Assembly: GCA_030180135.1 (NCBI GenBank)
Contig: CM058236.1
Span: 61,841,728-61,905,727, forward strand
Direction: 5' to 3'
DNA from: Orychophragmus violaceus
Taxonomy: Eukaryota; Streptophyta; Magnoliopsida; Brassicales; Brassicaceae
Length of the DNA: 64,000 bases
Shown here: one piece after another, positions 10,490-19,370 of the stretch
How positions within the stretch are numbered: the stretch's first letter is position 1
Layout: each line of letters opens with the position of its first letter
Program-made: the position numbers and the translations under genes
Notes under the pieces: model-generated
Seen by the model: only the letters and a program-made list of their open reading frames with translations
What the model was told of the DNA's origin: nothing
Database searches by the model: none

Positions 10490-10991
10490 GACGTTAAAGA
10501 CGAGGTTGACCATTAATGTAATGATCTAGTGAATGCATATTTGATGTGCATTCGATATCAATATTCTGGGGCAGTGTCGATCGACACAAAGAGTGTGTCG
10601 ATCGATGCAACTCGCGGATTACCAGATTAATTCGGTTTAATCGTTGGTTAATTCCGTTATGGTTTAAGTCGACATATATAAGATATATGGTCGACCTAAA
10701 CTGATTTCAAACCAAAAAATAGACAGCCACCAGAACTTGAACAGAAACCTCTGAAGAGATTGGATCTCTATAGGCACTAGCATCCCTCCTGTTCAGTTTG
10801 TGTGCGTGTGGATACCAGTAGAGGCGCAGCATTTGAGGCGCTCTAGATATCGATTATCTGCAAATCTTCCGCTGCTAATCACCAGGTAATTCTGAGATCC
10901 CAATGATTCAATTACATGAACCCTAGATCTTAGGCTTGGAATTCAGACCAGGATTGCCTAATTGGATTAGGATCTGCTAGAAATTCCTTCA
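10490..10991 (+). repeat. Cop-B 5' LTR, right piece
   Basis: It continues the LTR after Cop-A and its second AATTG. It holds one paired GTCGATCGAC module (10574-10608), a TATA box inside an inverted repeat (10668-10695) and a CAG|GT splice-donor-like site at 10885/10886. It ends TTCCTTCA just before the PBS. Confidence 0.95.
10668..10695. promoter_or_regulatory. TATA-containing inverted repeat in Cop-B 5' LTR
   Basis: GTCGACATATAT, then AAG, then ATATATGGTCGAC: a near-perfect palindrome with a GTCGAC site at each end and a TATATAAG core-promoter-like centre. The same structure recurs at 16865-16892 and in Cop-C at 29669-29696 and 43271-43298. The position, well upstream of the U5 donor site, fits the start of transcription. 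The promoter role is inferred. Confidence 0.6.
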
Positions 10992-10992
10992 G

Positions 10993-11004
10993 TGGTATCA
11001 GAGC
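10993..11004 (+). other. Cop-B primer-binding site
   Basis: TGGTATCAGAGC, one base inside the 5' LTR. It is complementary to the initiator-Met tRNA 3' end. Confidence 0.9.
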
Positions 11005-11149
11005 CTTAGGGTTCTATAGAATCAGTAGCATGATGATTAGATTAGTTGAATCTAGATCTCTGTATAATTGATACAAGCATGCTAAAACTCGTTTTGATCA
11101 AAGTAACCTAGTTTAGGGTTTTTGTTCGAAAAACGTTTTAGGGTTTTTC

Positions 11150-11535
11150 GCATGGTGTCGATCGATGCCAATCCGGCATCGATCAACACAGGGCGAAAAC
11201 CCGAATAAAGTTTAGGGTTTTTCGCATGGTGTCGATCGATGCCAATCCGGCGTCGATCGACACAGGGCGAAAACCCGAATAAAACTTAGGTTTCGCCTAG
11301 TGTCGATCGACACAAGCGTTGTGTCGGTCGACACAAACCTCGCGAGATTGATGGTTAAACGCTAAGAATGGTTTAATTGCGATTGGTTTGATTAAGTTGG
11401 TATCGACCGATGCCAATGTAGCATCGATCGACACTGACCGGTATTCAAAACTGGATCAATTGGATTGATCGGTTATCGCGGATTGCTTTTGGTTATTCTG
11501 CATCGATCGACACTAAAGTAGTGTCGGTCGACATC
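11150..11535 (+). repeat. GTCGATCGAC module array in the Cop-B leader
   Basis: Five pairs of near-palindromes lie at about 11157, 11229, 11303, 11400 and 11500. The first three are direct repeats of about 71 bp, each with GGCGAAAACCCGAATAAA or a degenerate version after the pair. Some CG sites have decayed, for example TCGATCAACA near 11192. Confidence 0.85.
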
Positions 11536-12122
11536 AGATTCGATGATTTAGGTTGTGGAACCTGAAATCACATAAACAAAGCAAGATAAATCAATTAATT
11601 AGAAGAATTAAAACATAATAAAAATGAACGTTTTAAGGTTCCGTTCCTCAACCAAATATCAAATGATACTTGATGTCTTTCCAATCTTGTCAACTGTCAA
11701 GACTTGTTTCATTGTACGATAGGCTTGCAGTGCAAGGTATCAACAATTACATGAGTAAGGCCGGAAGTAATCGTGTTGATGGGCTTGCAGTGCAAGGCGT
11801 CAATAATTACATGACTTAAGAGATTGGTTTACTTGACTGGGCCATCAAAACCGTTTTGGGCTCAGAGATATCAGGTGGATTGGACATAAGATGTCAATCC
11901 ACAACCAAGAGTTATATTGGATATAACTAGCAAAGTTGTTGCTTACCTAGATAGCTAAATTTGGGTGATAGCCAGTGGCTCACTCAAGTTTAGTGAAGTA
12001 TGGGTCTTGGATCATTATATTCATTTGAGGAAACATTGTTTGAATATAATGGGAGTTTTCTTAATTGTTAAAACTTCTCATTTCTTGAACATCATAACTA
12101 AACCTCCCTTGTTTTTCCAGCT

Positions 12123-13070
12123 ATGACTAGCACAAACCATCGTAACAATTTCTCCCTGCGATCCGTCCTTGAGAAGGACAAGTTAAATGGATCCAACTTT
12201 CTTGAATGGTATCGGAACTTGAGAATTGTTCTCAAACAGGAGAAAAAGGACTATGTCCTTGAGAAAGTTCTCCCCAAGAAGTACCGAGCCAATGCCTGGC
12301 AGTCAGATAAGGATGCTTGGGATAAGCATTCTAATGATGCGGTGGATGTGAGTTGTCTCATGTTGGCTGCCATGAACTCGGAATTGCAGAAGCAATATGA
12401 GTACGTGGAGTCGCCAAAAGAGATGATCACTGGCCTGAAAAGTATGTTTCAGGAGCAGGCACGAACTCAGAGAAACCAGACGGTTAGGTCTCTGATTGAG
12501 TGCAAGATACCAAAGGGCGAACCAGTTAGTCCTCATGTCATTAAGATGGGTTATATTGATAACCTGGGGAAACTGGATTGTCCCATTAGCCAAGAGTTGG
12601 CTACTGACATCATTCTACAGTCACTGCCGTCAAGCTATGATCAATTTGTTATGAACTATAACATGAACAACTTGACGAAGACGTTGACTGAATTGCATGG
12701 GATGCTTAAGACTGCTGAACCTAACATCAAGAAGGACACCCCAAATGTCCTTATGGTACAAAAGTGTAAAAAGTTTAAGAAACTTGGTAAGAACAAAGGT
12801 GATGGCAAGACGAGCTCGATTGTGAATCCAAGCGAGTCTGGCCATGCTCTTAAGGTTAAAACCAGTCCTTCTGAAGATGTTAAGTGCCATTATTGTAATG
12901 GTTATGGGCATTTGAAAAGAAACTGCAATAAGTTCTTGGAAGATTATGAGAAGCTGAAGAAGACGTACGAGACTTCTTCTTCAAGTATTTATGTTATAGA
13001 AGTAAATGTTACTTCTTATAGTTCTACTTATTGGGTATTTGATACCAGCTGTGGTACTCATATTTTGTGA
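12123..13070 (+). CDS. Cop-B Gag, truncated after the protease start
   Basis: This 315-residue ORF is homologous to the N-terminal quarter of the Cop-E and Cop-A polyproteins. It starts with SLRSVLEKDKLNGSNFLEWY (gag N-terminus), continues through the UBN2-like gag core, and has a zinc knuckle CHYCNGYGHLKRNC near residue 258. It stops soon after the protease motif, which reads DTS instead of DTG. The stop (TGA at 13068-13070) is shared with Cop-C, so it predates both insertions. One Met of a Met-Met pair (MMGY in Cop-C) is missing. The start is two bases after a predicted AG acceptor. Such a protein could still build particles for trans-mobilised RNA; that role is inferred. Confidence 0.8.
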   Translation: MTSTNHRNNFSLRSVLEKDKLNGSNFLEWYRNLRIVLKQEKKDYVLEKVLPKKYRANAWQSDKDAWDKHSNDAVDVSCLMLAAMNSELQKQYEYVESPKEMITGLKSMFQEQARTQRNQTVRSLIECKIPKGEPVSPHVIKMGYIDNLGKLDCPISQELATDIILQSLPSSYDQFVMNYNMNNLTKTLTELHGMLKTAEPNIKKDTPNVLMVQKCKKFKKLGKNKGDGKTSSIVNPSESGHALKVKTSPSEDVKCHYCNGYGHLKRNCNKFLEDYEKLKKTYETSSSSIYVIEVNVTSYSSTYWVFDTSCGTHIL

Positions 13071-13590
13071 AAATGTGCAGGGCCTGAGCAAAAGTAGGAC
13101 TATGGAGAAAGGGCAAGTGGATCTACGCGTAGGAATGGAGCAAGAGTTGCTGCATTAACCGTAGGAGTATTTCATTTGTTTTTCCTTTTATGGCATGTTT
13201 TGAACTTAAAACTGCTACTATGTACCTGCTATGAGCAGAAAGATTATTTCTATTTCTTGTTTGGATATGGAAGGATATCAGTTTTCAAGTTAAGAATAAG
13301 TGTTATTCATTTGATTACAGTGATATAATTTATAGTAGCAATCCATTAGAGAATGGACTTTATGTTCTAAACCAGAATGTGCCTAACTATAACATTAATA
13401 CCAAGAGATTCAAGTCAAATGATAAGAGTCAAACTTCTCTCTGGCATTGTCGTTTTGGGCTACATAAATGAGAAATAGATTCAGAAGCTCCATAGTGATG
13501 GGCTTTTGGGCTCATCTGATCGAGAATCATAATGAGTAAAGTGGATCTTGTTTATTAAGTAAAACGACAAAGGCTCCTTTCAACAGAGGT

Positions 13591-13630
13591 AGTGTCGATC
13601 GACACAAACGGTGCGTCGGTCGATACAGGT
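13591..13630 (+). repeat. GTCGATCGAC module inserted in Cop-B integrase
   Basis: Where Cop-E reads straight through from the finger to the integrase core (37040-37060), Cop-B carries about 53 extra bases holding the paired palindromes and GGTTGCGAAC. Cop-C has the same insertion at 32562-32602. Confidence 0.85.
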
Positions 13631-14442
13631 TGCGAACGATCAAAATGAAAGGGCCAGAAGCTTATTGGGCTTTATACATACGGATGTATATGGACCGATG
13701 AGCACTAGTGCTAGAGGAAAATTTCAGTACTTCATTACCTTTACTGATATTTTCAGAAGGTACGGTTATGCCTTATTTATAAGGCATAAGTCAGAATCTT
13801 TGAAAAGTTCAAAGAGTTCCAAAATGAAGTACATAATCAATTTGGCAAAGGTATTAAACCTCTACGATGAGATCATGGAGGTGAATACTTAGGTCAAGAA
13901 TTTAGTGATCATCTGAGAGATTGTGAACGTGTTTCACAATTCACTCCTCCTGTATCGGACTTTATTAGATATGGTTCGATCAATGATGAGTCACTTAGAT
14001 CTTCCATTATCCTTCTAAGAATACGCTCTAGAAATGTCTGAGTTTACTTTAAATAGAGTTCCATCAAAATCAGTTACAGAGATACCACATGAGATGTGGA
14101 ATGTAAATGTTTCTGATTTATCCATCATGGAGATTTGGAGTTGCGAGACTTATATAAAACGTTTAATCTCTGATAAGCTCACACCCAAATCTGATAAGTG
14201 CTACTTCATTGGTTGTCCTAACAAAACCAAGGCATGTTACTTTTACAACCAGTTCGAGAACAAATTGTTTGTTGCTCGGAACTATGTTTTCTTGAGAAAG
14301 ACTTTCTTTCCAAAAAGAACAGTGGGAGTAAAAGTACAACTCGAAGAAATTCGAAAAACACAGGAGACTGTTCAACCTGATGAGGAAGAGCAGCAGGGTG
14401 ATCTACAAAGAGTTTTAGAACCTGCACCTGTGGTGCCTAGAG

Positions 14443-14659
14443 TTTATAAAGGATCTGGTGAATGTATATTCGATATACATTTAAATGGCGAGTTTCTGAA
14501 GAAGTGTCGATCGACACAAAAGTTGCATCGATCGACACAGATCGCGAACCAAATATTGATTTTGGTTTATGACTTAATTAACTACGGTTTAAATCTTGGT
14601 TAATTAGGTCGTGGTAAAAGTATACATATGAGATATGTGTGCGCGACTTTTATAGAAAA
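14443..14659 (+). repeat. LTR-U3-like insert between IN and RT of Cop-B
   Basis: About 217 bases absent from Cop-E resemble the middle of the Cop-B LTR in order: a GATCTGGTGAATGTATAT block, a GTCGATCGAC pair (14506-14540), a GGTTTAAATCTTGGTTAATT block and a TATACATATGAGATATG block in place of the TATA palindrome. It is flanked by CCTAGAG (14436-14442) and CTGAAG (14660-14665), both matching one CCTGAAG in Cop-E, as a target duplication would. Confidence 0.7.
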
Positions 14660-15711
14660 CTGAAGCTCGCAGATCCGAAAGGATCCGTCACGAACCCGAG
14701 AAATATGGATTTCTCGTAACCAATTGCCGTGATCTACTGATCATTGAAAGTGACGGGCCTGCGAATTTTGAAGAAGCAATAATGGGCCTTGACTCCGAAA
14801 ATGGCTGAAAGCCGCTGAATCCGAAATGGGATTCATGTCACAGAACCAAGTATGACTTGGGGTTGATTTACCCGATGGTGTAGAAGCCATTGTGAGTAAA
14901 TGGATTTTCAAGAAGAAAAGATGACATGGATGGTTATATTCAGATGTACAAAGCTAGGTTGGTGGCAAAAAAGGTTTCAAGTAAATTCATGGTATTGACT
15001 GTGAAGAAACCTAATCCCAGACACCGTGCTTATGTCCATTCGGATTCTCCTAGCAACCGCCACTCATTATGATAACTGGCAGATGGATGTGAAAACAGTT
15101 TTCCTTAATGGAATTCTGGAAAAGGATGTGTACCTGACACAACCTGAAGTTTTCATTGATCCTAATGAAGCTAGGAAGATATGCAAGCTTCATCGATCCA
15201 TTTATGGATTAAAGCAAGCATCTCGGAGTTGGAATCTTCGTTTTGATGAAGTAGTCAAAAGGTTTGACTTTATCAGAAACGAAGAGGAACCGTGTGTTTA
15301 CAAGAAGACTAGTGGGAGCGCAGTTGCATTTCTAGTATTGTATGTTGATAACATACTACTTCTCGGAAATGAAGTTCCATCTTTTCAGTCTGTTAAGACC
15401 TGACTCGAAAGTTGTTTTTCGATAAAATTATGGGAGAAACCGTATATATTCTTGGAATAAGAATCTATAGAGATAGATTAGATAAGCTAATTGGATTGTG
15501 TCAAGATACTTATGGTGATAAGGCCTTGTACAGGTCCAATATGCAGGATTCCAAGAAGGGCTTCGTGCAAATGACTCTTGGTATTACTCTTAGCAAGACG
15601 TGGTGTCTTTCGACACACGCTGAGCAAGGGCGAATGAGGGTCAGGCTACTGCTAAAGGCATTAGATGTCTTAAGATGTGATCTTAATTTTAGTGGGAGTC
15701 ATTGTTATTAA

Positions 15712-16505
15712 TTTTAGTTATGATATGATGTTCGTGTAAACAAAATTTGATTATGTTATTGAAATCTGACATCTGTATTATTTAATAATGGTTATTAAAT
15801 AATAGTCCCAAAGTAATTTATGACGTTTTATAGGTCATCAAGTATGTGACTTGATCATGAAACCCTATATGTAATAAATGACATAAATTATGTTGGTCCC
15901 TGGTCGAGGTTGTTAAAGTGGGACATTAACAACCGCGTGAGACTAGTATGTGAGGTGACTGATGACTAAGTTTCATGGAGTCATTAATAAGAGTATTAAA
16001 GTCAATCACATAGATATGTGTTGGAGAACACAGGATCGGACATGACCCACTGATGAGAACTCTACGGGATAGTTATATAAGTGTCATGAGAGTTTTCATT
16101 ACGACTATAGAGTATAGTCCTTAGACCTGAGTTCTTCATGTTTTCTTACATGTGAATTGGTCCGCTCTAACCTTGTCAAACGTCAGCCGTAACTGGTGAC
16201 TATAAAGGCATTGATTGGGCGTATCATGAAGCGTGTGAAGAGACAGGGATGGAACAAGATGGGATTTGTCCCTCCTATATAACAGGAGATAAATATCTCA
16301 GGGCCCATCGAAGATTTGATACTGAGAAATGTGTGGCCACACTCAAACGAGGTGATTGTCAGTCGTTTGTCTTGTCAGTATAAATCGGAGTTCGATGAAC
16401 ATGATCTTGGCTCAATAAGGATGACACGGTTCTTACCTTATGCTAGATCGAGATATAGTGACGAAGTGATTGAAGGAATAGATGATTCCAGTACAAGTGG
16501 GAGAT
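15712..16505 (+). other. Cop-B 3' untranslated region and polypurine tract
   Basis: No ORF of note. The segment aligns with the 3' regions of Cop-C (42074-42867), Cop-E and, more distantly, Cop-A (shared TTTATAGGTCATC and GACTATAGAGTATAGTCCT). It ends in AAGTGGGAGAT, the polypurine tract, directly before the 3' LTR. Confidence 0.8.
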
Positions 16506-17188
16506 TGTTGGGAATGTCCTGAAATCTATTGTACTTACTCCAAGTGAAAGTCGTATTGTCGAGATGAGACAATCATATGACACTAGGTAGTCATAATGCT
16601 TTGCTAGAAGCCACTTATGATCAATGAGTTTAGAACTCATTGCTAGTGTTATATGATCCTACAGGGTCACACACCTAAGCAAACTGGACGTTAAAGACGA
16701 GGTTGATCATTAATGTAATGATCTAGTGAATGCATATTTGATGTGCATTCGATATCAATATTCTGGGGCAGTGTCGATCGACACAAAGAGTGTGTCGATC
16801 GATGCAACTCGCGGATTACCAGATTAATTCGGTTTAATCGTTGGTTAATTCCGTTATGGTTTAAGTCGACATATATAAGATATATGGTCGACCTAAACTG
16901 ATTTCAAACAAAAAAATAGACAGCCACCAGAACTTGAACATAAACTTCTGAAGAGATTGGATCTCTATAGGCACTAGCATCCCTCCTGTTCAGTTTGTAT
17001 GCGTGTGGATACCAGTAGAGGTGCAGCATTTGAGGCGCTCTAGATCTCGATTATCTGCAAATCTTCCGCTGCTAATCACCAGGTAATTCTGAGATCCCAA
17101 TGATTCAATTACATGAACCCTAGATCCTAGGCTTGGAATTCAGACCAGGATTGCATAATTGGATTAGGATCTCCTAGAAATTCCTTCA
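16506..17188 (+). repeat. Cop-B 3' LTR
   Basis: Complete 683-bp LTR from TGTTGGG to TTCCTTCA. One paired module lies at about 16771-16805 and the TATA palindrome at 16865-16892. TCTTC follows at 17189-17193. Confidence 0.95.
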
Positions 17189-17793
17189 TCTTCAAAGTCA
17201 GGAAGAGTAGTCTCCCTTAGAATGGATTTGATAACATCATTGTAGACCGGATTCAAATTGAGGAGGAGTCCAAAATTCTTGTCTTGCTCCTTCCTTTCAT
17301 TGAGAACCTTTGGGTCCATGGTGCTTGGCCTTAACATGTCAAGCTCAGACCAAGCAGATGAGAACTTTCCAAGATACTTGGTGAACTCACAATCCTCTTG
17401 GTGAAGGTCACTGATTGTCTTCTTCACTTCATACACACGGCTGAGGTTAGAGACATCACCATACACCTTCTTCAGAGTGTCCCAAAGTGATTTAGCAGTT
17501 TCACAATATGAGTAAGCTTCAAGGATGGAAGGATCTAGTGAGTTTTGAAGAAAACCCAGAACTGATTGGTCTTCTTGAAACCACCTTGCCTCCTCCTTCT
17601 TTGTTGCCTCATCTTTCTTCTCCTTTGGATCTTCATCAGGCGGTGTCTTGTCCTCAAGAATATGCTCCCAAAGTCCTCTGCCACAGATTGCGGTCTTGGT
17701 TGTTCTCTGTCATGTCCTGTAGTTTAAACCCTTGAGAACCACCGGAATGACAGTAGGCTTGAGGCTTGAGTTTACTTGGACAGTGTCTTCCAT
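17189..17793 (-). pseudogene. Cop-0 gag (5' part, split by Cop-B, one nonsense codon)
   Basis: Start codon at 17793-17791 on the minus strand, 134 bases after the primer-binding site. The frame encodes a copia gag core (MYGDVSNLSRVYEVKK, then WSELDMLRP). It runs to 17189, where the TCTTC target duplication of Cop-B sits, and resumes at 2553. After 27 codons there is one in-frame TGA (17712-17710) where the context suggests a Trp codon. Downstream the frame is open, so apart from this nonsense codon and Cop-B the visible gag is intact. Gag would form the virus-like particle that packages the element RNA. Confidence 0.85.
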
Positions 17794-17926
17794 TGATGAA
17801 TCTTGAAGGTTTCAGAAAAGAGAAACAGTTTGAAGAGCAGAGATGAAGAGAAAAACACAGATTTAGAACTACGAATGAGTAGAATCAGTAAGAGAATAGA
17901 GAGAATCAAAGAACAATAACTCTATT

Positions 17927-17938
17927 GCTCTGATACCA
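17927..17938 (-). other. Cop-0 primer-binding site
   Basis: The minus strand reads TGGTATCAGAGC, the complement of the plant initiator-Met tRNA 3' end. It lies directly inside the LTR edge at 17939. This fixes the element's orientation and its 5' LTR. Confidence 0.9.
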
Positions 17939-18489
17939 TGTTAAATTTAAGAGAGATTTAAGCTTGAGAGATTTGAGAGATGAGAGAGTTTGAACAAGAG
18001 AAAACTGGGGAGAATAATTTCCCAACGTCTTTTTTTTTTCATTGGTGGCTGCAAGGCCTTTTAAAGGATACAAAAGAACCAAGTCTAGACCTAATTTGAT
18101 ACAAGACAAAATAGACAGCCTGTCCAGACTCCATGTCGCCGACACCGTCAATGACACATGTAGTTCAGAATTCTTTTCTGTATCCATGTCGCCGACACCA
18201 TCGATGACACATATAGTTCAGAATTATTTTCTGTATATCCATGTCGCCGACACCGTCGGTGACACACAAACTCAGAATTCTCTTCAGCATCCATACCTTG
18301 CACATTGATACTCCATGATCAATATGATTTGTCGTCTATCTAATGCTTTAACCAGTTTTCCCTCGTTATATATAGAGACATAGAGGTCTCTAACTAAACA
18401 CAAACACGTACAGAAAAACAAAAGAAAGAATGAAAGACTATCTATGGAGTTGAAGGGTGCAATGACATAAAAAACATTCGACGATTAAC
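17939..18489 (-). repeat. Cop-0 5' LTR (outer edge uncertain)
   Basis: The inner edge is firm: the sequence starts TGTTAAATTTAAG directly after the PBS. The outer edge is a guess. A TTAACCA string ends at 18489, and a similar TTTAACCA at 18352 is the alternative. A minus-strand TATATATA box near 18372 favours the longer version, because U3 should lie upstream of it. The second LTR is outside the window, so neither length nor target duplication can be checked. Confidence 0.45.
18132..18291 (+). repeat. Three tandem ~53-bp units in the Cop-0 LTR
   Basis: Three adjacent units (18132-18184, 18185-18239, 18240-18291; 53, 55 and 52 bases) each begin CATGTCGCCGACACC. They continue with a TGACACA block and a TTCAGAATT block. 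The TGTCG-C-CGACA core is palindromic and resembles the GTCGATCGAC modules of the other elements. The copies differ by substitutions, so the duplication is not recent. Confidence 0.85.
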
Positions 18490-18521
18490 CATGGGAATCC
18501 ACTAGATGTCGTCATGGAGAA

Positions 18522-18643
18522 GATGAAAAGATTTGTCTGTGTGCGGATTGGCTCCGAGTGTTACGGGCAAGATCCAGAACTAAAATTTTATCTTTGCCCG
18601 TATAACACTCGGAGCCAATCCACACAAAGACAAATATTTCATC
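18522..18643. ncRNA. Long near-perfect foldback, MIRNA- or MITE-like
   Basis: Arms 18522-18573 and 18590-18643 pair over about 52 bases with a 16-base loop. GATTGGCTCCGAGTGTTA in the left arm pairs without mismatch with its complement in the right arm. There are only a few mismatches and two or three one- or two-base bulges elsewhere. Such a transcript could enter small-RNA processing. The arms' near-identity suggests a young inverted duplication rather than an old conserved microRNA. No family is recognised. Confidence 0.5.
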
Positions 18644-19164
18644 ACTGTTCTTCTTCAAGACTAAATTGGAGGACTTCAATTCAAGTTCTCCATGATGGAT
18701 ACTGGATTGATGTTCCTCCTATTCAGGCTAGTTGTTGTTCAATTGTTCGTTCTCGATTGGCTGAGGTATGGATGACTATGTTTAACTCGAACTTATACAG
18801 TATCACCGGTTTTACTTGATGACATTGTGACTTGGCTGTCTACTTGTTCAACCAATGGGAAGATCTTTTCCAGGCGGTGGTGTATTGCTCTATAGTTCTC
18901 GACTTCATTCGTCATCAACAAGGAATTTGGCTTCTCAATCTTTCCTCTCCAATTGGTTCACAGCCTCCGGTTACACGAATTATGGGACTTCTTTCATCAA
19001 CTCGGTTCACACAAGTTTCTTATATAATTCCTTTTGTCTTAAATTTTTCTAATCAAACGAAAAATATGAAAGTACTATTTATAAAAAAAAAGGAAGTTGT
19101 TCACACTTGAAATCAAACGGTCAATATAATTAAGTTAAAAATTTAGATGAAAAAAAGAAAAGAA

Positions 19165-19370
19165 ACGGTCTTCAATTTTTTTCTTGCAGCTTCTAAGCAA
19201 TGACAAATTTGTAAGTGTGGAGCATAGAGTTTTAGCAAAATAGCCGCACAGCCTTTTGCCCAACGCAAAATATTGCCTAAAGCTTGTTTAAAAAACTGCT
19301 GTTCCTAAAGGGAATCGAACAATCAGCACATTAGTGATAAACGCAGGCTCAACCAACGGTGACCAAAAAA
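19165..19370 (-). repeat. SINE-like tRNA-derived fragment (tentative)
   Basis: The minus strand has TTGGTTGAGCCTG (A-box-like, near 19350) and GTTCGATTCCC (B-box-like, near 19315) about 30 bases apart. About 130 bases further on it has an A-rich run (plus-strand T7 near 19172). No acceptor stem could be closed, so it is not a tRNA gene. Target duplications are not clear. Confidence 0.3.

Larger units (their letters stand above)
10886..12120 (+). other. Predicted leader intron of Cop-B
   Basis: Donor CAG|GTAATT at 10885/10886 lies in U5. The acceptor region at 12095-12120 has ATAACTAA (branch-like), a pyrimidine-rich stretch and TTTTCCAG. The acceptor is followed by CT and then the gag ATG at 12123. 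The layout matches Cop-A and Cop-E. Splicing would remove the PBS, five paired modules (11150-11535) and several upstream ATGs. This is predicted from sequence only. Confidence 0.55.
13071..15711 (+). pseudogene. Cop-B pol remnant (IN and RT fragments, RNase H deleted)
   Basis: Fragments in several frames match Cop-E: the pre-integrase region near 13380-13560, the integrase (HTDVYGPMST near 13680; the segment holding the third catalytic acid is deleted near 13950), the post-integrase region 14034-14440, and RT 15026-15403 with QMDVKTVFLNGI. The RT catalytic motif reads YVDN instead of YVDD. A GTCGATCGAC module sits inside the integrase (13591-13630), and about 217 bp of LTR-like sequence lies between IN and RT (14443-14659). 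RNase H is missing: the frame jumps near 15640 to the 3' end of the gene. Cop-C shares the module, the insert and the RNase H deletion. Confidence 0.85.
2554..17188 (+). mobile_element. Cop-B: gag-only non-autonomous Ty1/copia element, split by Cop-A
   Basis: The 683-bp LTRs begin TGTTGGG and end TTCCTTCA. A perfect TCTTC target duplication (2549-2553 and 17189-17193) flanks the element. It sits inside the gag gene of Cop-0, and its own 5' LTR is split by Cop-A. The two LTRs differ at 11 of 683 positions. Inside are an iMet PBS, a long leader rich in GTCGATCGAC modules, an open gag ORF and a collapsed pol. Cop-C is a second copy with the same pol lesions. Without Cop-A and its target duplication the element is about 6.9 kb. 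Confidence 0.95.

Noticed and set aside
18514..19110. Small ORFs as a host gene
   Set aside because: Two or more frames, no recognisable domain, no splice or promoter pattern, and one ORF starts inside the foldback arm.
19300..19370. A tRNA gene on the minus strand
   Set aside because: A and B box-like strings are present, but no acceptor stem or full cloverleaf could be drawn; noted only as SINE-like.
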